Below are positions 1 through 8,053 of a stretch of 64,000 nucleotides of DNA, in pieces. The position numbers were made by a program, and so were the translations under genes. The notes under the pieces were generated by a model. It was not told the DNA's origin and searched no databases. It saw only the letters and a program-made list of their open reading frames with translations. Source of the stretch: Nostoc sp. JL33 (GTDB taxonomy: Bacteria; Cyanobacteriota; Cyanobacteriia; Cyanobacteriales; Nostocaceae). Every line of letters begins with the position of its first letter. Position 1 is the first letter of the stretch. The stretch lies in the NCBI RefSeq assembly GCF_017114985.1, contig NZ_JABXKP010000028.1, positions 1 through 64,000 on the forward strand, read 5' to 3'.

Positions 1-84
1 ACTGAAGTGGTTCCCGTTACAACTGGAGTGGTTCCCGTTACAACTGGAGTGGTTCCCATCACGACTGAGATGACTAATATTTAA
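1..84 (+). CDS. 3' end of a heptapeptide-repeat protein (partial)
   Basis: The window opens inside a plus-strand reading frame that ends at a TAA at 82-84. The visible 27 residues are three near-perfect copies of a heptapeptide close to TGVVPVT, encoded by 21-bp tandem repeats, followed by a short tail ending MTNI. Nothing of the functional part of the protein is present, so no product can be named. The repeat could be a low-complexity tail or linker of a surface or secreted protein. The reading frame is supported by the repeat keeping phase through all copies and stopping directly afterwards. Confidence 0.5.
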   Translation, partial: TEVVPVTTGVVPVTTGVVPITTEMTNI

Positions 85-147
85 ACATTGCTCATCAACA
101 TCCTAATTTTTGTGAGTAAGCTGTTACGTATACAACTTGCATTATTA

Positions 148-169
148 GGGCGGGCTTTTCGGCCCACCC
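148..169. terminator. GC-rich stem-loop between convergent genes
   Basis: A GGG-C-GGGC arm pairs with GCCC-A-CCC around a TTTTCG loop, with one mismatch. It lies between the convergent partial gene and the PP2C gene, where a terminator is expected. There is no clear T-run on either side, so the role is only probable. Confidence 0.35.
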
Positions 170-257
170 CACAATCATATTGAAAAAATATTAGTGCAAA
201 TTAAAGGCGCAACAGCTTAACAATAGGTAAGAAACCTACGATAGTTATTAGTGTAAG

Positions 258-2282
258 CTACTTGACAGGCGGACACACTTGCTGCACTCTTTGGGGAAAT
301 TGCCGACACATCTGCTGGAATCCTTGAGGATTAATTTGCCACCAAGCAAATAATCCCAGACTTGTACCCCCCACAAGCAACGCCAACACTACTCCCAGCC
401 TTACCAAACGTTTACCCCGATTAGGTTTTCTAATTAAACTTCGTGGAATTACTGGGCTTGGAAGTGGTTCTTGTGAAGTATCCAAATCTAGATCCAAATC
501 TAGATCCAAACCTAGATCCAAATCTAGATCCAAATCTTGCAGCGATCGCGAACTTTCTATGAAGATAATTGGTTCTTCTACTTCCTCTTGTTCCTCTGGT
601 TCCTCTGGTTCTTCTTGTATTTCTGCTTCTATAATCTCTTCTGGCAACGCCGGAGTCACAGGTACTAAGTATTCTGGCGAGACACGATAATAAGTGAGAA
701 CAACCGACGTATTATCACGCCCATTTTTTTCGTTTGCCAAGTTAATCCAGTTGCGAACAGCATCTTCAACTGTCAGTTTACCTGTTAACACGGGTATTGC
801 ATAATCCTGCCAAGATTGTTCCACCCAGTTATTATCACTTAAACCATCAGAACACAATAATAAGATGCCGTCTTCTTCTACAATGAATCGCTGAACTTTA
901 AGACGCAAAGATTCTGCATCTCTTGTTCCCAATGCTTGAGTTAGGGCACTAGCATCTGGTCTTAATAGTGCCTGTCGATACAAGCTTTTAGCAAAGCGTA
1001 CCTCTCGCGTTACCACATCATCATCTACTGTCAGTAGCTGACAATAATTACGAGTAATCCAATAGGCACGGCTATCGCCAACATTAGCCAAGTAAAGCTC
1101 ATGGGTATTATTTGATTGCCACCCAGTACTCGTCTGCACTCGTTGTGGAACTTGCACCCCCATTACAATAGTTGTAGCCATGCGTTCTCTGCCTTGGCGT
1201 TTTTGTTCATTATTGCGGGCACAAATCAGATTATTTATCACCCGTAAGCTTGCTTCTAATTGTTCCTGCAACAACTCTGGTGATACAAGCACAGCTTGTT
1301 CTGTCACCTCCGTTAGTAAGGCGCGAATTTGCAATTTTACAGACTGCACAGCCAACTTACTGGCAACCTCGCCGCCTTCGTGTCCACCAATGCCATCGCA
1401 AACAATCGACAAGTGCGGTAATAAAGGTTCATCTAACTCACTTAAAGCATTGGGGTAGCAAGCGTCTTCATTTTGCGCCATAACTGGGCCAATATCTGTA
1501 GAACCTGCCACCTTTAGGACTAATGGTAATTCTGCCGCAGACGCTAATAATAAATTATTGAGTTGAATATTAATAGCTTCTAACTCAACCTCAGTTTCAC
1601 ACATCTGCTGGGCTATGTTCTGTAACCCTTTAGCTACTGATGCCTTTGCAGACGATACCCAAAATTGCCAACACTCTCCCAGATTTTTTAAACTCAGTTT
1701 CTCATCTGCTGGTGTTTCGTAAAGTTCCACTAGTCGCACACACCAACCTTGGACTCTCAAATTATCTACTACTAGTAAACTGCGGCTAACTCCCAATTCT
1801 GATAAAGGTGTCCAAAGTTGGAGAATTTGCCACAACCAGTAAATTTGTCGTACCGCCGTAGCTTGCTCCCATGCCTCAACAATAGTTGGATAAATATTTC
1901 CTGTCTCATCTATTGGCACATTTTCCAATAAGAGAATATCAGTTGTATCTCCCTCAAGGTAAGAAGCAAACCCATAAACCTGGGGCAAATGCAACCGCTC
2001 TTGATATAATCGTAGATAAGAAATTACTTCCTTTGGCAATTCTTCAGGTACATCTGGCAGCAGTCCCGGTTGAGTATCTAGCCAAATCTGGTGACTAATT
2101 ACTTCATATCTATCTGCAACCTTTGTACCTGGTGGGATTTGAGCAGACAATGAGCCAGTAGCCCAAAGATAGCGGTGAACTAAAGGAGTTTGACAACTGG
2201 CACAAGCACTATCTCCCATAGGATTAATGGGGCTATTACAGCTTGGATTTATACAATAAATTATCAGTTGAGTAGAAATCAT
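258..2282 (-). CDS. PP2C-type Ser/Thr protein phosphatase with zinc ribbon and C-terminal membrane anchor
   Basis: The protein begins with a four-cysteine zinc ribbon (CxxxxC and CxxC near residues 10-30), followed by a roughly 200-residue region without recognised motifs. Next comes a PP2C catalytic domain with the motifs NEDA, CDGIGGHEGGE, NVGDSRAYW, LLLCSDGLSD and GRDNTSVV, which carry the metal-binding aspartates. After it come a Glu-rich stretch, an Asp-Leu repeat, a basic stop-transfer patch and one membrane helix near the C-terminus. It should dephosphorylate Ser/Thr phosphoproteins at the membrane, opposing Hanks-type kinases. The frame stays open upstream to 2486, but I prefer the ATG at 2282 because it directly precedes the zinc ribbon and the extra 68 residues look non-conserved. 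Confidence 0.85.
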   Translation of the reverse strand: MISTQLIIYCINPSCNSPINPMGDSACASCQTPLVHRYLWATGSLSAQIPPGTKVADRYEVISHQIWLDTQPGLLPDVPEELPKEVISYLRLYQERLHLPQVYGFASYLEGDTTDILLLENVPIDETGNIYPTIVEAWEQATAVRQIYWLWQILQLWTPLSELGVSRSLLVVDNLRVQGWCVRLVELYETPADEKLSLKNLGECWQFWVSSAKASVAKGLQNIAQQMCETEVELEAINIQLNNLLLASAAELPLVLKVAGSTDIGPVMAQNEDACYPNALSELDEPLLPHLSIVCDGIGGHEGGEVASKLAVQSVKLQIRALLTEVTEQAVLVSPELLQEQLEASLRVINNLICARNNEQKRQGRERMATTIVMGVQVPQRVQTSTGWQSNNTHELYLANVGDSRAYWITRNYCQLLTVDDDVVTREVRFAKSLYRQALLRPDASALTQALGTRDAESLRLKVQRFIVEEDGILLLCSDGLSDNNWVEQSWQDYAIPVLTGKLTVEDAVRNWINLANEKNGRDNTSVVLTYYRVSPEYLVPVTPALPEEIIEAEIQEEPEEPEEQEEVEEPIIFIESSRSLQDLDLDLDLGLDLDLDLDLDTSQEPLPSPVIPRSLIRKPNRGKRLVRLGVVLALLVGGTSLGLFAWWQINPQGFQQMCRQFPQRVQQVCPPVK
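480..535. repeat. 12-bp tandem repeat encoding an Asp-Leu tract
   Basis: About four and a half copies of a 12-bp unit (AATCTAGATCCA on the plus strand) lie in phase inside the PP2C gene. They encode alternating Asp-Leu residues with one Gly variant, in the linker between the catalytic domain and the membrane helix. Since 12 is a multiple of three, copy number can change without a frameshift. Confidence 0.85.
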
Positions 2283-2691
2283 AAATAAGGGGTCAGAATT
2301 GCTGAATACTCCACCCATAAAGGGATAGAGTTTCAAGAAGGAAGAATATTTAATACTAGTTTTGCTCACCACCGACAAGGTTTTAAACCAATATTCATTA
2401 AAGAGGCGCACAGAATTCATTCTGGCTTCTGGCTTCTGAGTTCTGAATTCTTCTTTATAAAAGTATAAATTTAAGAACTCAATCAACTCATGAACTTCGA
2501 TTAACTTTAGGTGGCAATGACTTGAAGGTTAGAATAGACTGGATTGGTGTACTGCTAGCTACACCTTGTTACTGAAATTAATCAAAACTATTGGTAAAAA
2601 GACCAAGTTTTGCTTTCCGTAAATAACTTACGTCTGGCTGTATTTAATCGTAGAAATGCATTTACGTCAATGTAGAGTTTAGGATGGCGCT

Positions 2692-3126
2692 ATGCCAAGT
2701 ATTACCTTAATCTGGCTTCTGGCAGGAGCAGTTCTGTGTTTAATGGAACTGTTCTTACCATCGGCGTTTGTCGCCTTCATGATGGGAATTAGCGCTTTTG
2801 TAGTGGCGCTGCTGTCTGGAGTGGGTTTGGGAAGTGTATGGTTGCAAATTGTGGTTTGGCTATTGCTTTCCACAGCACTAATTTTGCTTTCCCGTCGGTT
2901 TTTGCAACCGCGACAACGCAAATCTAAAATTCGGGATGCAGTCATAGCTGAAACCTTAACAGAAATTCTGCCTGGGAAAACAGGGCGGGTGCGGTATGAG
3001 GGAAATTCTTGGCAAGCAAGATGTGACGATGACAAATTTACCGTACCACCCCATCAAAAAGTTTATGTGGTGAGAAGAGAAGGTACTACTTTGATTGTGA
3101 TACCAGAAAATTTGTTGAATTCTTAG
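2692..3126 (+). CDS. NfeD-family membrane protein (YbbK type)
   Basis: This 144-residue protein has two or three hydrophobic segments in its first 75 residues and a basic break (SRRFLQPRQRKSK). It ends in a small beta-rich domain of the NfeD OB-fold type, with the segment LPGKTGRVRYEGNSWQAR. NfeD proteins are normally encoded beside stomatin/SPFH proteins and are thought to work with them in membrane microdomain organisation. Here the SPFH gene follows 179 bp downstream on the same strand, which supports the call. The gap holds a repeat-type palindrome (about 3166-3185), so a single transcript is likely but unproven. Confidence 0.85.
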   Translation: MPSITLIWLLAGAVLCLMELFLPSAFVAFMMGISAFVVALLSGVGLGSVWLQIVVWLLLSTALILLSRRFLQPRQRKSKIRDAVIAETLTEILPGKTGRVRYEGNSWQARCDDDKFTVPPHQKVYVVRREGTTLIVIPENLLNS

Positions 3127-3305
3127 TTATTAGGAATGGGGAGTGGGGAATGGGGAGTGGGTAGAGACGCGATTAATCGCGTCTGTACTGAGTTAGGAGT
3201 GTAGGAACTATCTATCAACCCCTGCCTCCCCTGCTCGCTCATCCCCGACTCCCGACTCCCCACTCCCTACTCCCCTTCCCTTTTTTTAAAATCAGGAGAT
3301 TCATA

Positions 3306-4313
3306 ATGGAACAGTTCTTCTTGCTCGTCTTTTTAGCCCTTGGTGGTTCTGCCGTAGCAGGTTCTGTGAAAGTCGTCAATCAGGGCAATCAATCTTTGGT
3401 GGAAAGATTGGGTAGTTATAACAAAAAACTCGAACCAGGACTAAACTTTGTCATTCCTTTTCTAGATAGAGTTGTCTACCGAGGAACTATCCGAGAAAAA
3501 GTCTTAAATATTCCTCCCCAACAGTGCATCACTCGTGACAACGTTGGCATTGAGGTGGATGCAGTGTTTTACTGGCGGATTGTGGATATGGAAAAAGCCT
3601 GGTATAAGGTAGAAAATCTGGAGTCGGCAATGGTAAACATGGTGCTGACTCAAATTCGCGCCGAAATGGGACAACTAGAGTTGGATCAAACTTTTACTGC
3701 TCGTTCTCACATCAGTGAACTTTTATTACAGGATTTGGACGTTGCTACCGATCCTTGGGGTGTGAAAGTGACACGCGTAGAACTGCGAGATATTATTCCA
3801 TCTCAGGCAGTGCGAGAATCGATGGAATTGCAAATGTCGGCAGAACGACGCAAACGGGCAGCAATTTTAACTTCTGAGGGCGAACGCGAAGCTGCTGTTA
3901 ATAGTGCTAGAGGTAAAGCAGAGGCGCAAATATTGGATGCGGAAGCTCGTCAAAAATCGACAATTCTGCAAGCGGAAGCTGAACAAAAGGCGATCGTTCT
4001 GAAAGCTCAAGCGGAACGTCAGCAGCAGGTTTTAAAAGCGCAGGCGATCGCAGAGTCTACAGAAATTATCGCCCAAAAGCTCCACACTATCCCCAATGCC
4101 AATAAAGCGGTAGAAGTTCTGTTTGCCTTGGGCTATCTGGATATGGGTGCGACAATTGGTAAAAGCGATAGCAGCAAAGTCTTATTTATCGATCCGCGCA
4201 CTATCCCTGCTGCTTTCGAGGGTATGCGCTCCATTATCTCAAATGGTCAGGTTGACTCTAACGAGTTGTTTTCTAAGCAAATACCAGGGTTAGAAAATAA
4301 CCGCCCTAGTTAG
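3306..4313 (+). CDS. SPFH/stomatin-prohibitin family protein (QmcA-like)
   Basis: The 335-residue protein starts with one N-terminal hydrophobic helix, followed by the SPFH (band 7) domain with [15 protein letters not shown] and the conserved stretch ending [14 protein letters not shown] long Ala/Glu/Gln-rich coiled coil (about 170-255) follows, with repeats such as [18 protein letters not shown]. This is the usual plan of QmcA/stomatin-like membrane scaffolds, which oligomerise and can modulate membrane proteases. A strong ribosome-binding site (AGGAG, then 7 bases) fixes the ATG. It pairs with the upstream NfeD gene. Confidence 0.9.
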   Translation: MEQFFLLVFLALGGSAVAGSVKVVNQGNQSLVERLGSYNKKLEPGLNFVIPFLDRVVYRGTIREKVLNIPPQQCITRDNVGIEVDAVFYWRIVDMEKAWYKVENLESAMVNMVLTQIRAEMGQLELDQTFTARSHISELLLQDLDVATDPWGVKVTRVELRDIIPSQAVRESMELQMSAERRKRAAILTSEGEREAAVNSARGKAEAQILDAEARQKSTILQAEAEQKAIVLKAQAERQQQVLKAQAIAESTEIIAQKLHTIPNANKAVEVLFALGYLDMGATIGKSDSSKVLFIDPRTIPAAFEGMRSIISNGQVDSNELFSKQIPGLENNRPS

Positions 4314-4400
4314 AAGTGGGAGTGGGGAGTGGGGAGATGAGGGGGATAAGGGAGAAGCAATGCTCAATGCCTCATGCCCTACATCAGCAACTCTCATCTC

Positions 4401-4757
4401 CAATTTCTGCTCCATTTTCTTACTGGAGAACCACCTGATTTAGCACAACGAGCTTTCAGACTAATACAAAAGGCTGAATCTGGAGAAGTTACGCTCTGAC
4501 TTTCGCCAATTGTCGTTGCAGAAGTAGTTTGGGTTTTGTCTTGATTTTATAAATATTCCCGCGTGCAAATTGCTGAAGTTTTGTTGCCTTTAGTCGTCGC
4601 AGAAGGAATTTTGTTAGATGATTTAGAACAAGTAACAGCCGCCCTTAAACGCATGGCTAATGCTAATGTCGATTTTATCGATGCTTATTTGGCAGAAACT
4701 CCCCATCAAAAAGGAGAGACAATAGTTTCTTTTGACAGAGATTTTAAGCGTTTATAA
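4401..4757 (+). pseudogene. Decayed PIN-domain (VapC-type) toxin
   Basis: One unbroken frame translates to a PIN-like protein interrupted by two TGA codons (4497-4499 and at about 4543). The readable parts run FLTGEPPDLAQRAFRLIQKAE, then SPIVVAEVVWVLS, then a third segment ending in GETIVSFDRDFKRL. These match the body of VapC-like PIN ribonucleases. The first conserved Asp (LDTNVLLR motif in the family) is missing because the 5' end is replaced by G-rich spacer repeats. Only the last 64 residues could be read from a GTG at 4563. Two nonsense codons plus the lost active-site residue indicate a dead gene. No antitoxin gene is recognisable next to it. Confidence 0.75.
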
Positions 4758-4947
4758 ATTGATTGGGTTCAGCCAGAATAAATAGATGAAATAAAGTATC
4801 AAATGAAGCACAAGTGATTATTATTAATAAATTTTAGGCGATACCTGACGGTAAGCTAGCGCGATCTCTAGGGTGGGCTACACCTACGGACTAAATTGCC
4901 ACATTCTTCTAATGATAAAATAATCAAGTTTTGATAAGTTGTAAATT

Positions 4948-5517
4948 ATGACGTTATCTATTCAGCCAACCACAGCATTAAGTGTAGAAGAGTTCTTAAA
5001 ACTACCAGAAACCAAGCCAGCAAGCGAGTATTTTAACGGGCAAATCTACCAAAAACCTATGCCACAAGGAAAACATAGCACTTTACAAATTGAATTAGCT
5101 TCTGCCATAAATCAAGTTACAAAACCACAGAAATTAGCTTATGCCTTTCCTGAATTACGCTGTACATTTCAAGGTCGTTCAATAGTACCGGATATTGCTG
5201 TGTTTGAATGGGAAAGAATTCCCCTTGATGGAAAAGGTAGAATTACAAATAAATTTGAAATTGCCCCAGATTGGATAATTGAAATTCTCTCACCAGAACA
5301 ATCACCCAACCGAGTTATCCGCAAAATTACTTTTTCTATCCAAAATGGAGCAAAGCTAGGTTGGTTGCTCGATTCTGATGATGAGTCAATCATGATTTTT
5401 GAACCCAACAAATTACCAGAATTAAAAGAAAAGCAAGATGTTTTACCCGTTTTGAGTGTTTTGGAAAATTGGCAATTAACAGTTGCAGAGGTATTTAGTT
5501 GGTTAAGTTTTGTTTGA
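4948..5517 (+). CDS. Uma2 family endonuclease-like protein (DUF820)
   Basis: This 189-residue protein has the typical Uma2 pattern: the N-terminal LSVEEFLKLPETKPASEYFNG, the segment ELRCTFQGRSIVPDIAVFEW containing the conserved PD, and WIIEILSPEQS with the catalytic Glu, in a PD-(D/E)xK restriction-like fold. The family is greatly expanded in cyanobacteria and the biological role is largely unknown; nuclease activity is inferred from the fold. It stands alone, with no toxin-antitoxin or restriction partner beside it. The intergenic repeat just after it (about 5550-5590) is typical of this genome. Confidence 0.85.
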   Translation: MTLSIQPTTALSVEEFLKLPETKPASEYFNGQIYQKPMPQGKHSTLQIELASAINQVTKPQKLAYAFPELRCTFQGRSIVPDIAVFEWERIPLDGKGRITNKFEIAPDWIIEILSPEQSPNRVIRKITFSIQNGAKLGWLLDSDDESIMIFEPNKLPELKEKQDVLPVLSVLENWQLTVAEVFSWLSFV

Positions 5518-5654
5518 TTGAAGAAGAATATATTCTCACAATTCAGGAGCGAAGCCGGAGACGCTCCAGGACTCGCTGACGCAGGCTTGATTTTGGTAGC
5601 CCCAGACTTTAGCTGTACGAGAATAAAGTGCAACCTCAGATAAAATGAGTATGA

Positions 5655-6059
5655 CTATTGAACAATCCCAGTAGCTTGATTTACTTGGCATTGGTTGCAC
5701 AACCCAAAAAACTCTAGGGTGTGGTAAAAAACTTTAAACTTATGGTTGGATTCTAACTGGTCTTCTAGGTCATGAACGGGGCATTCATTAATCGGAATTG
5801 AGACACCGCATTGCAAGCAAGTAAGGTGGTGTTTGTCTTGCTGCGCTAGGCTGTAGAGGGCTTCACCGTTAGCCAAATTCCGCACTTGTACTATGCCTTC
5901 AAGTTTTAAGGCATCTAGGGAGCGGTAAACTGTCGCTAAACCCATGCTCTGATTAGTGTTACGTAGTTCTACGTAAATATCCTGGGCGGAAACGCCTTTT
6001 TTGATGGTTTTCAGTAGGTTGAAAATACGCTCTTGACTGCGGGTGCGTATGGCTCTCAT
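5655..6059 (-). CDS. zur: Fur-family metalloregulator, probably the zinc regulator Zur (FurB)
   Basis: A winged-helix Fur domain (RTRSQERIFNLLKT, then the recognition segment NQSMGLATVYRSLDAL) is followed by a dimerisation/metal domain with HHLTCLQCG and FFGLCNQC, the two CxxC pairs of a structural zinc site. Cyanobacteria usually carry FurA, FurB (Zur) and FurC (PerR). The short N-terminus and the SIPINECPVHDLE segment look most like the Zur branch, but I cannot prove this without an alignment. Zur represses zinc-uptake and zinc-sparing genes when zinc-loaded. The ATG at 6059 is preferred over a TTG two codons upstream. Two Fur/Zur-like palindromes lie at 60623 and 61871. Confidence 0.75.
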   Translation of the reverse strand: MRAIRTRSQERIFNLLKTIKKGVSAQDIYVELRNTNQSMGLATVYRSLDALKLEGIVQVRNLANGEALYSLAQQDKHHLTCLQCGVSIPINECPVHDLEDQLESNHKFKVFYHTLEFFGLCNQCQVNQATGIVQ

Positions 6060-6203
6060 AGACAATTATTTAAATATGCCACTGTAGTTGAAGCTGTTAG
6101 ATGGGCTAATTGATCAATTAACTTTAACGGCTTCGTAATCTTATTTTCACTCAGTTCGAGCATAAAGTTATAGTATAGCGATCGCAGCATTCAGCAAAAG
6201 CCC

Positions 6204-6482
6204 GTGCAAACCAAGTATTTAGCCAAAATTTTCGTGACGCTTCGTCCTTCAGTCTTAGACCCTGCTGGTGTGGCTGTACAATCCGGTCTTCAGCAAATGG
6301 GATACGATAACGTTGACCAGGTGCGGATTGGTAAGTACATTGAACTCACCATCACCTCGACTGAAGAGAAAAAAGCGCGTCAAGACCTTGATCAAATTTG
6401 TAACCAAATGCTAGCAAATCCGGTGATTGAAAATTACCGATTTGATTTGATTGAGGTCGAAACCCAAACTGGGGTATTTTAG
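6204..6482 (+). CDS. purS: Phosphoribosylformylglycinamidine synthase, PurS subunit
   Basis: This 92-residue protein matches PurS (KIFVTLRPSVLDPAGVAVQSGLQQMGY, then ANPVIENYRFDL). PurS bridges PurQ and PurL in the FGAM synthetase complex of purine biosynthesis, which converts FGAR plus glutamine to FGAM. Translation starts at a GTG. The partner purQ lies 143 bp downstream on the same strand, as in other cyanobacteria; purL is not in the window. The gap is filled by G-rich and C-rich spacer repeats, so the genes may be transcribed together across a possible hairpin. Confidence 0.95.
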   Translation: MQTKYLAKIFVTLRPSVLDPAGVAVQSGLQQMGYDNVDQVRIGKYIELTITSTEEKKARQDLDQICNQMLANPVIENYRFDLIEVETQTGVF

Positions 6483-6625
6483 AGATTGGGCATGGGGCAT
6501 TGGGCATTGGGCATGGGGAAAACTCTTCTCCAGTCTCTACTTCCCAATCCAAACTCCTAACTCCAAACTCTTAACTCCAAACTCTCCACTCCCCACTCCT
6601 CACTCCCCACTCCCCTTGACTAATC

Positions 6626-7300
6626 ATGAAATTCGGTGTTGTTGTTTTTCCAGGTTCTAATTGCGATCGCGATGTTGCTTATGTAACCAGAGATTTGCTT
6701 TTACAACCAACTCGCATGGTTTGGCATCAAGAAACGGACATTGCTGATTTGGATGTCGTGATCATACCTGGTGGCTTTAGTTACGGGGATTATTTACGCT
6801 GTGGTGCGATCGCGCGTTTTTCACCCGTGATGCAGCAGGTTGTCGAACACGCCCAAAAAGGTAAGTTTGTCCTCGGTATTTGCAACGGTTTTCAGGTATT
6901 AACTGAAGCTGGACTTTTGCCTGGGGTGTTGACTAGAAATCGGGATTTGCATTTTCTGTGCGATCGCGTTCCCTTAAAAGTTGAGCGGACTAATCTCGCA
7001 TGGACGCAAGCTTATACCAATAGTGAAGTTATCACTTTGCCCATTGCCCACGGAGAGGGGCGATTCTACGCTGATCAAGCCACTCTCGCAGAAATTGAAG
7101 ATAACGGGCAAGTCTTGTTTCGCTATCAAGGGGAAAATCCCAACGGTTCACTAAACAACATTGCCGGGATTTGCGATCGTCGAGGCAATGTGTTGGGGAT
7201 GATGCCGCACCCAGAAAGGGCATCTGACGCGATGCTGGGGAATAGCGATGGGTTAAGGTTGTTTCAGGGATTGTTAGAGAAGGTAGCGGCATTAGCCTAG
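6626..7300 (+). CDS. purQ: Phosphoribosylformylglycinamidine synthase, glutaminase subunit PurQ
   Basis: This 224-residue class I glutamine amidotransferase has the oxyanion segment IPGGFSYGDYLRCGA, the nucleophile elbow LGICNGFQ and the catalytic His/Glu segment MPHPERASD. It hydrolyses glutamine and passes ammonia to PurL for FGAM synthesis. The length is normal for stand-alone PurQ, and PurS lies immediately upstream. The ATG at 6626 gives the family N-terminus MKFGVVVFPGSNCDRD. Confidence 0.97.
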   Translation: MKFGVVVFPGSNCDRDVAYVTRDLLLQPTRMVWHQETDIADLDVVIIPGGFSYGDYLRCGAIARFSPVMQQVVEHAQKGKFVLGICNGFQVLTEAGLLPGVLTRNRDLHFLCDRVPLKVERTNLAWTQAYTNSEVITLPIAHGEGRFYADQATLAEIEDNGQVLFRYQGENPNGSLNNIAGICDRRGNVLGMMPHPERASDAMLGNSDGLRLFQGLLEKVAALA

Positions 7301-7385
7301 AGCGCCGGTCGAGCAACTAGGTTGGGCTAGCGATCGCTCTGTGAAAGATAATGAAGATTCTTCTACAGACAGCGATCGCTCCAAT

Positions 7386-7477
7386 AGACATAGGCGTGAA
7401 ATTAAATATGCGTTACCCAGAACCCTTGTAGAGACGTAGCAGTGCTACGTCTCTACATTCTTTTCACGCCTATGTCT
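7386..7477. mobile_element. 92-bp MITE-like element with nested palindrome
   Basis: Perfect 15-bp terminal inverted repeats (AGACATAGGCGTGAA at 7386-7400, its complement at 7463-7477) enclose a second perfect palindrome with 14-bp arms (GTAGAGACGTAGCA, 7428-7456). AAT flanks both ends (7383-7385 and 7478-7480) and could be a target duplication. It carries no reading frame and lies in the gap between purQ and the DUF427 gene. Confidence 0.6.
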
Positions 7478-7517
7478 AATGAATAACTAGCAACTTGGGT
7501 TAATATTCAAAATTGGC

Positions 7518-8015
7518 TCACCATCCCCAAGTACCAGGAGCGCCTTTGAAAGGCCCAACAATATCACTGGTGATCCAACCGCCGTAGAAGTTACCTGGTT
7601 GTGGTTGCACCTCTTCGCCATCCACGTAGCAATTATCCATTAAATGAGCGTAAAAAGCTACATAGTCCTTAAGAGATTCAAAAGCTGGTGTCGGGTTAGG
7701 ATAGAACCAGGCAGCATTATGGACTTCTTTTTCACCAACTCGAATTGTGTAATAAGTAGCACTCCCCTTCCACTCGCAAAAGCTAGATTGCGGCATCAGT
7801 TGCAAATATTCGATTTTGATATCCGCAGGGGGAATGTAGTAAGAAGGAGGATGACTAGTTTCTAAAACACGTTTGGCGTTGTGGGTATCTGCAATTATTA
7901 CTCCGTTAAAGATTATTTGGATATGTTTACTTGTCTCCTCCAGACGAGGAGGACGGGGGTAATCCCAAACTGATTCTTGTCCGGGAGTGGGTTCGATGCG
8001 TTGAGAATTAACCAT
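7518..8015 (-). CDS. DUF427 domain protein
   Basis: This 165-residue protein belongs to the DUF427 family. The core reads HIQIIFNGVIIADTHNAKRVLETSHPPSYYIP, CEWKGSATYYTI and AWFYPNPTPAFESLKDYVAFY, a small all-beta fold. No biochemical function is established for the family. It lies 38 bp downstream of the type I secretion adaptor on the same strand, so co-transcription is possible, but I see no functional reason to link it to secretion. Confidence 0.85.
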   Translation of the reverse strand: MVNSQRIEPTPGQESVWDYPRPPRLEETSKHIQIIFNGVIIADTHNAKRVLETSHPPSYYIPPADIKIEYLQLMPQSSFCEWKGSATYYTIRVGEKEVHNAAWFYPNPTPAFESLKDYVAFYAHLMDNCYVDGEEVQPQPGNFYGGWITSDIVGPFKGAPGTWGW

Positions 8016-8053
8016 TTAACAATTCAAAATTCAAAATTGTTTGACTACAAGTA

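Noticed and set aside
4563-4757. 64-codon frame from a GTG as a small intact gene
   Set aside because: It is the tail of a longer PIN-domain frame that continues upstream through two TGA codons; no family of that length is known to me.
7428-7456. Spacer or CRISPR-like repeat
   Set aside because: A single palindrome, no regularly spaced copies; part of a dispersed repeat family.
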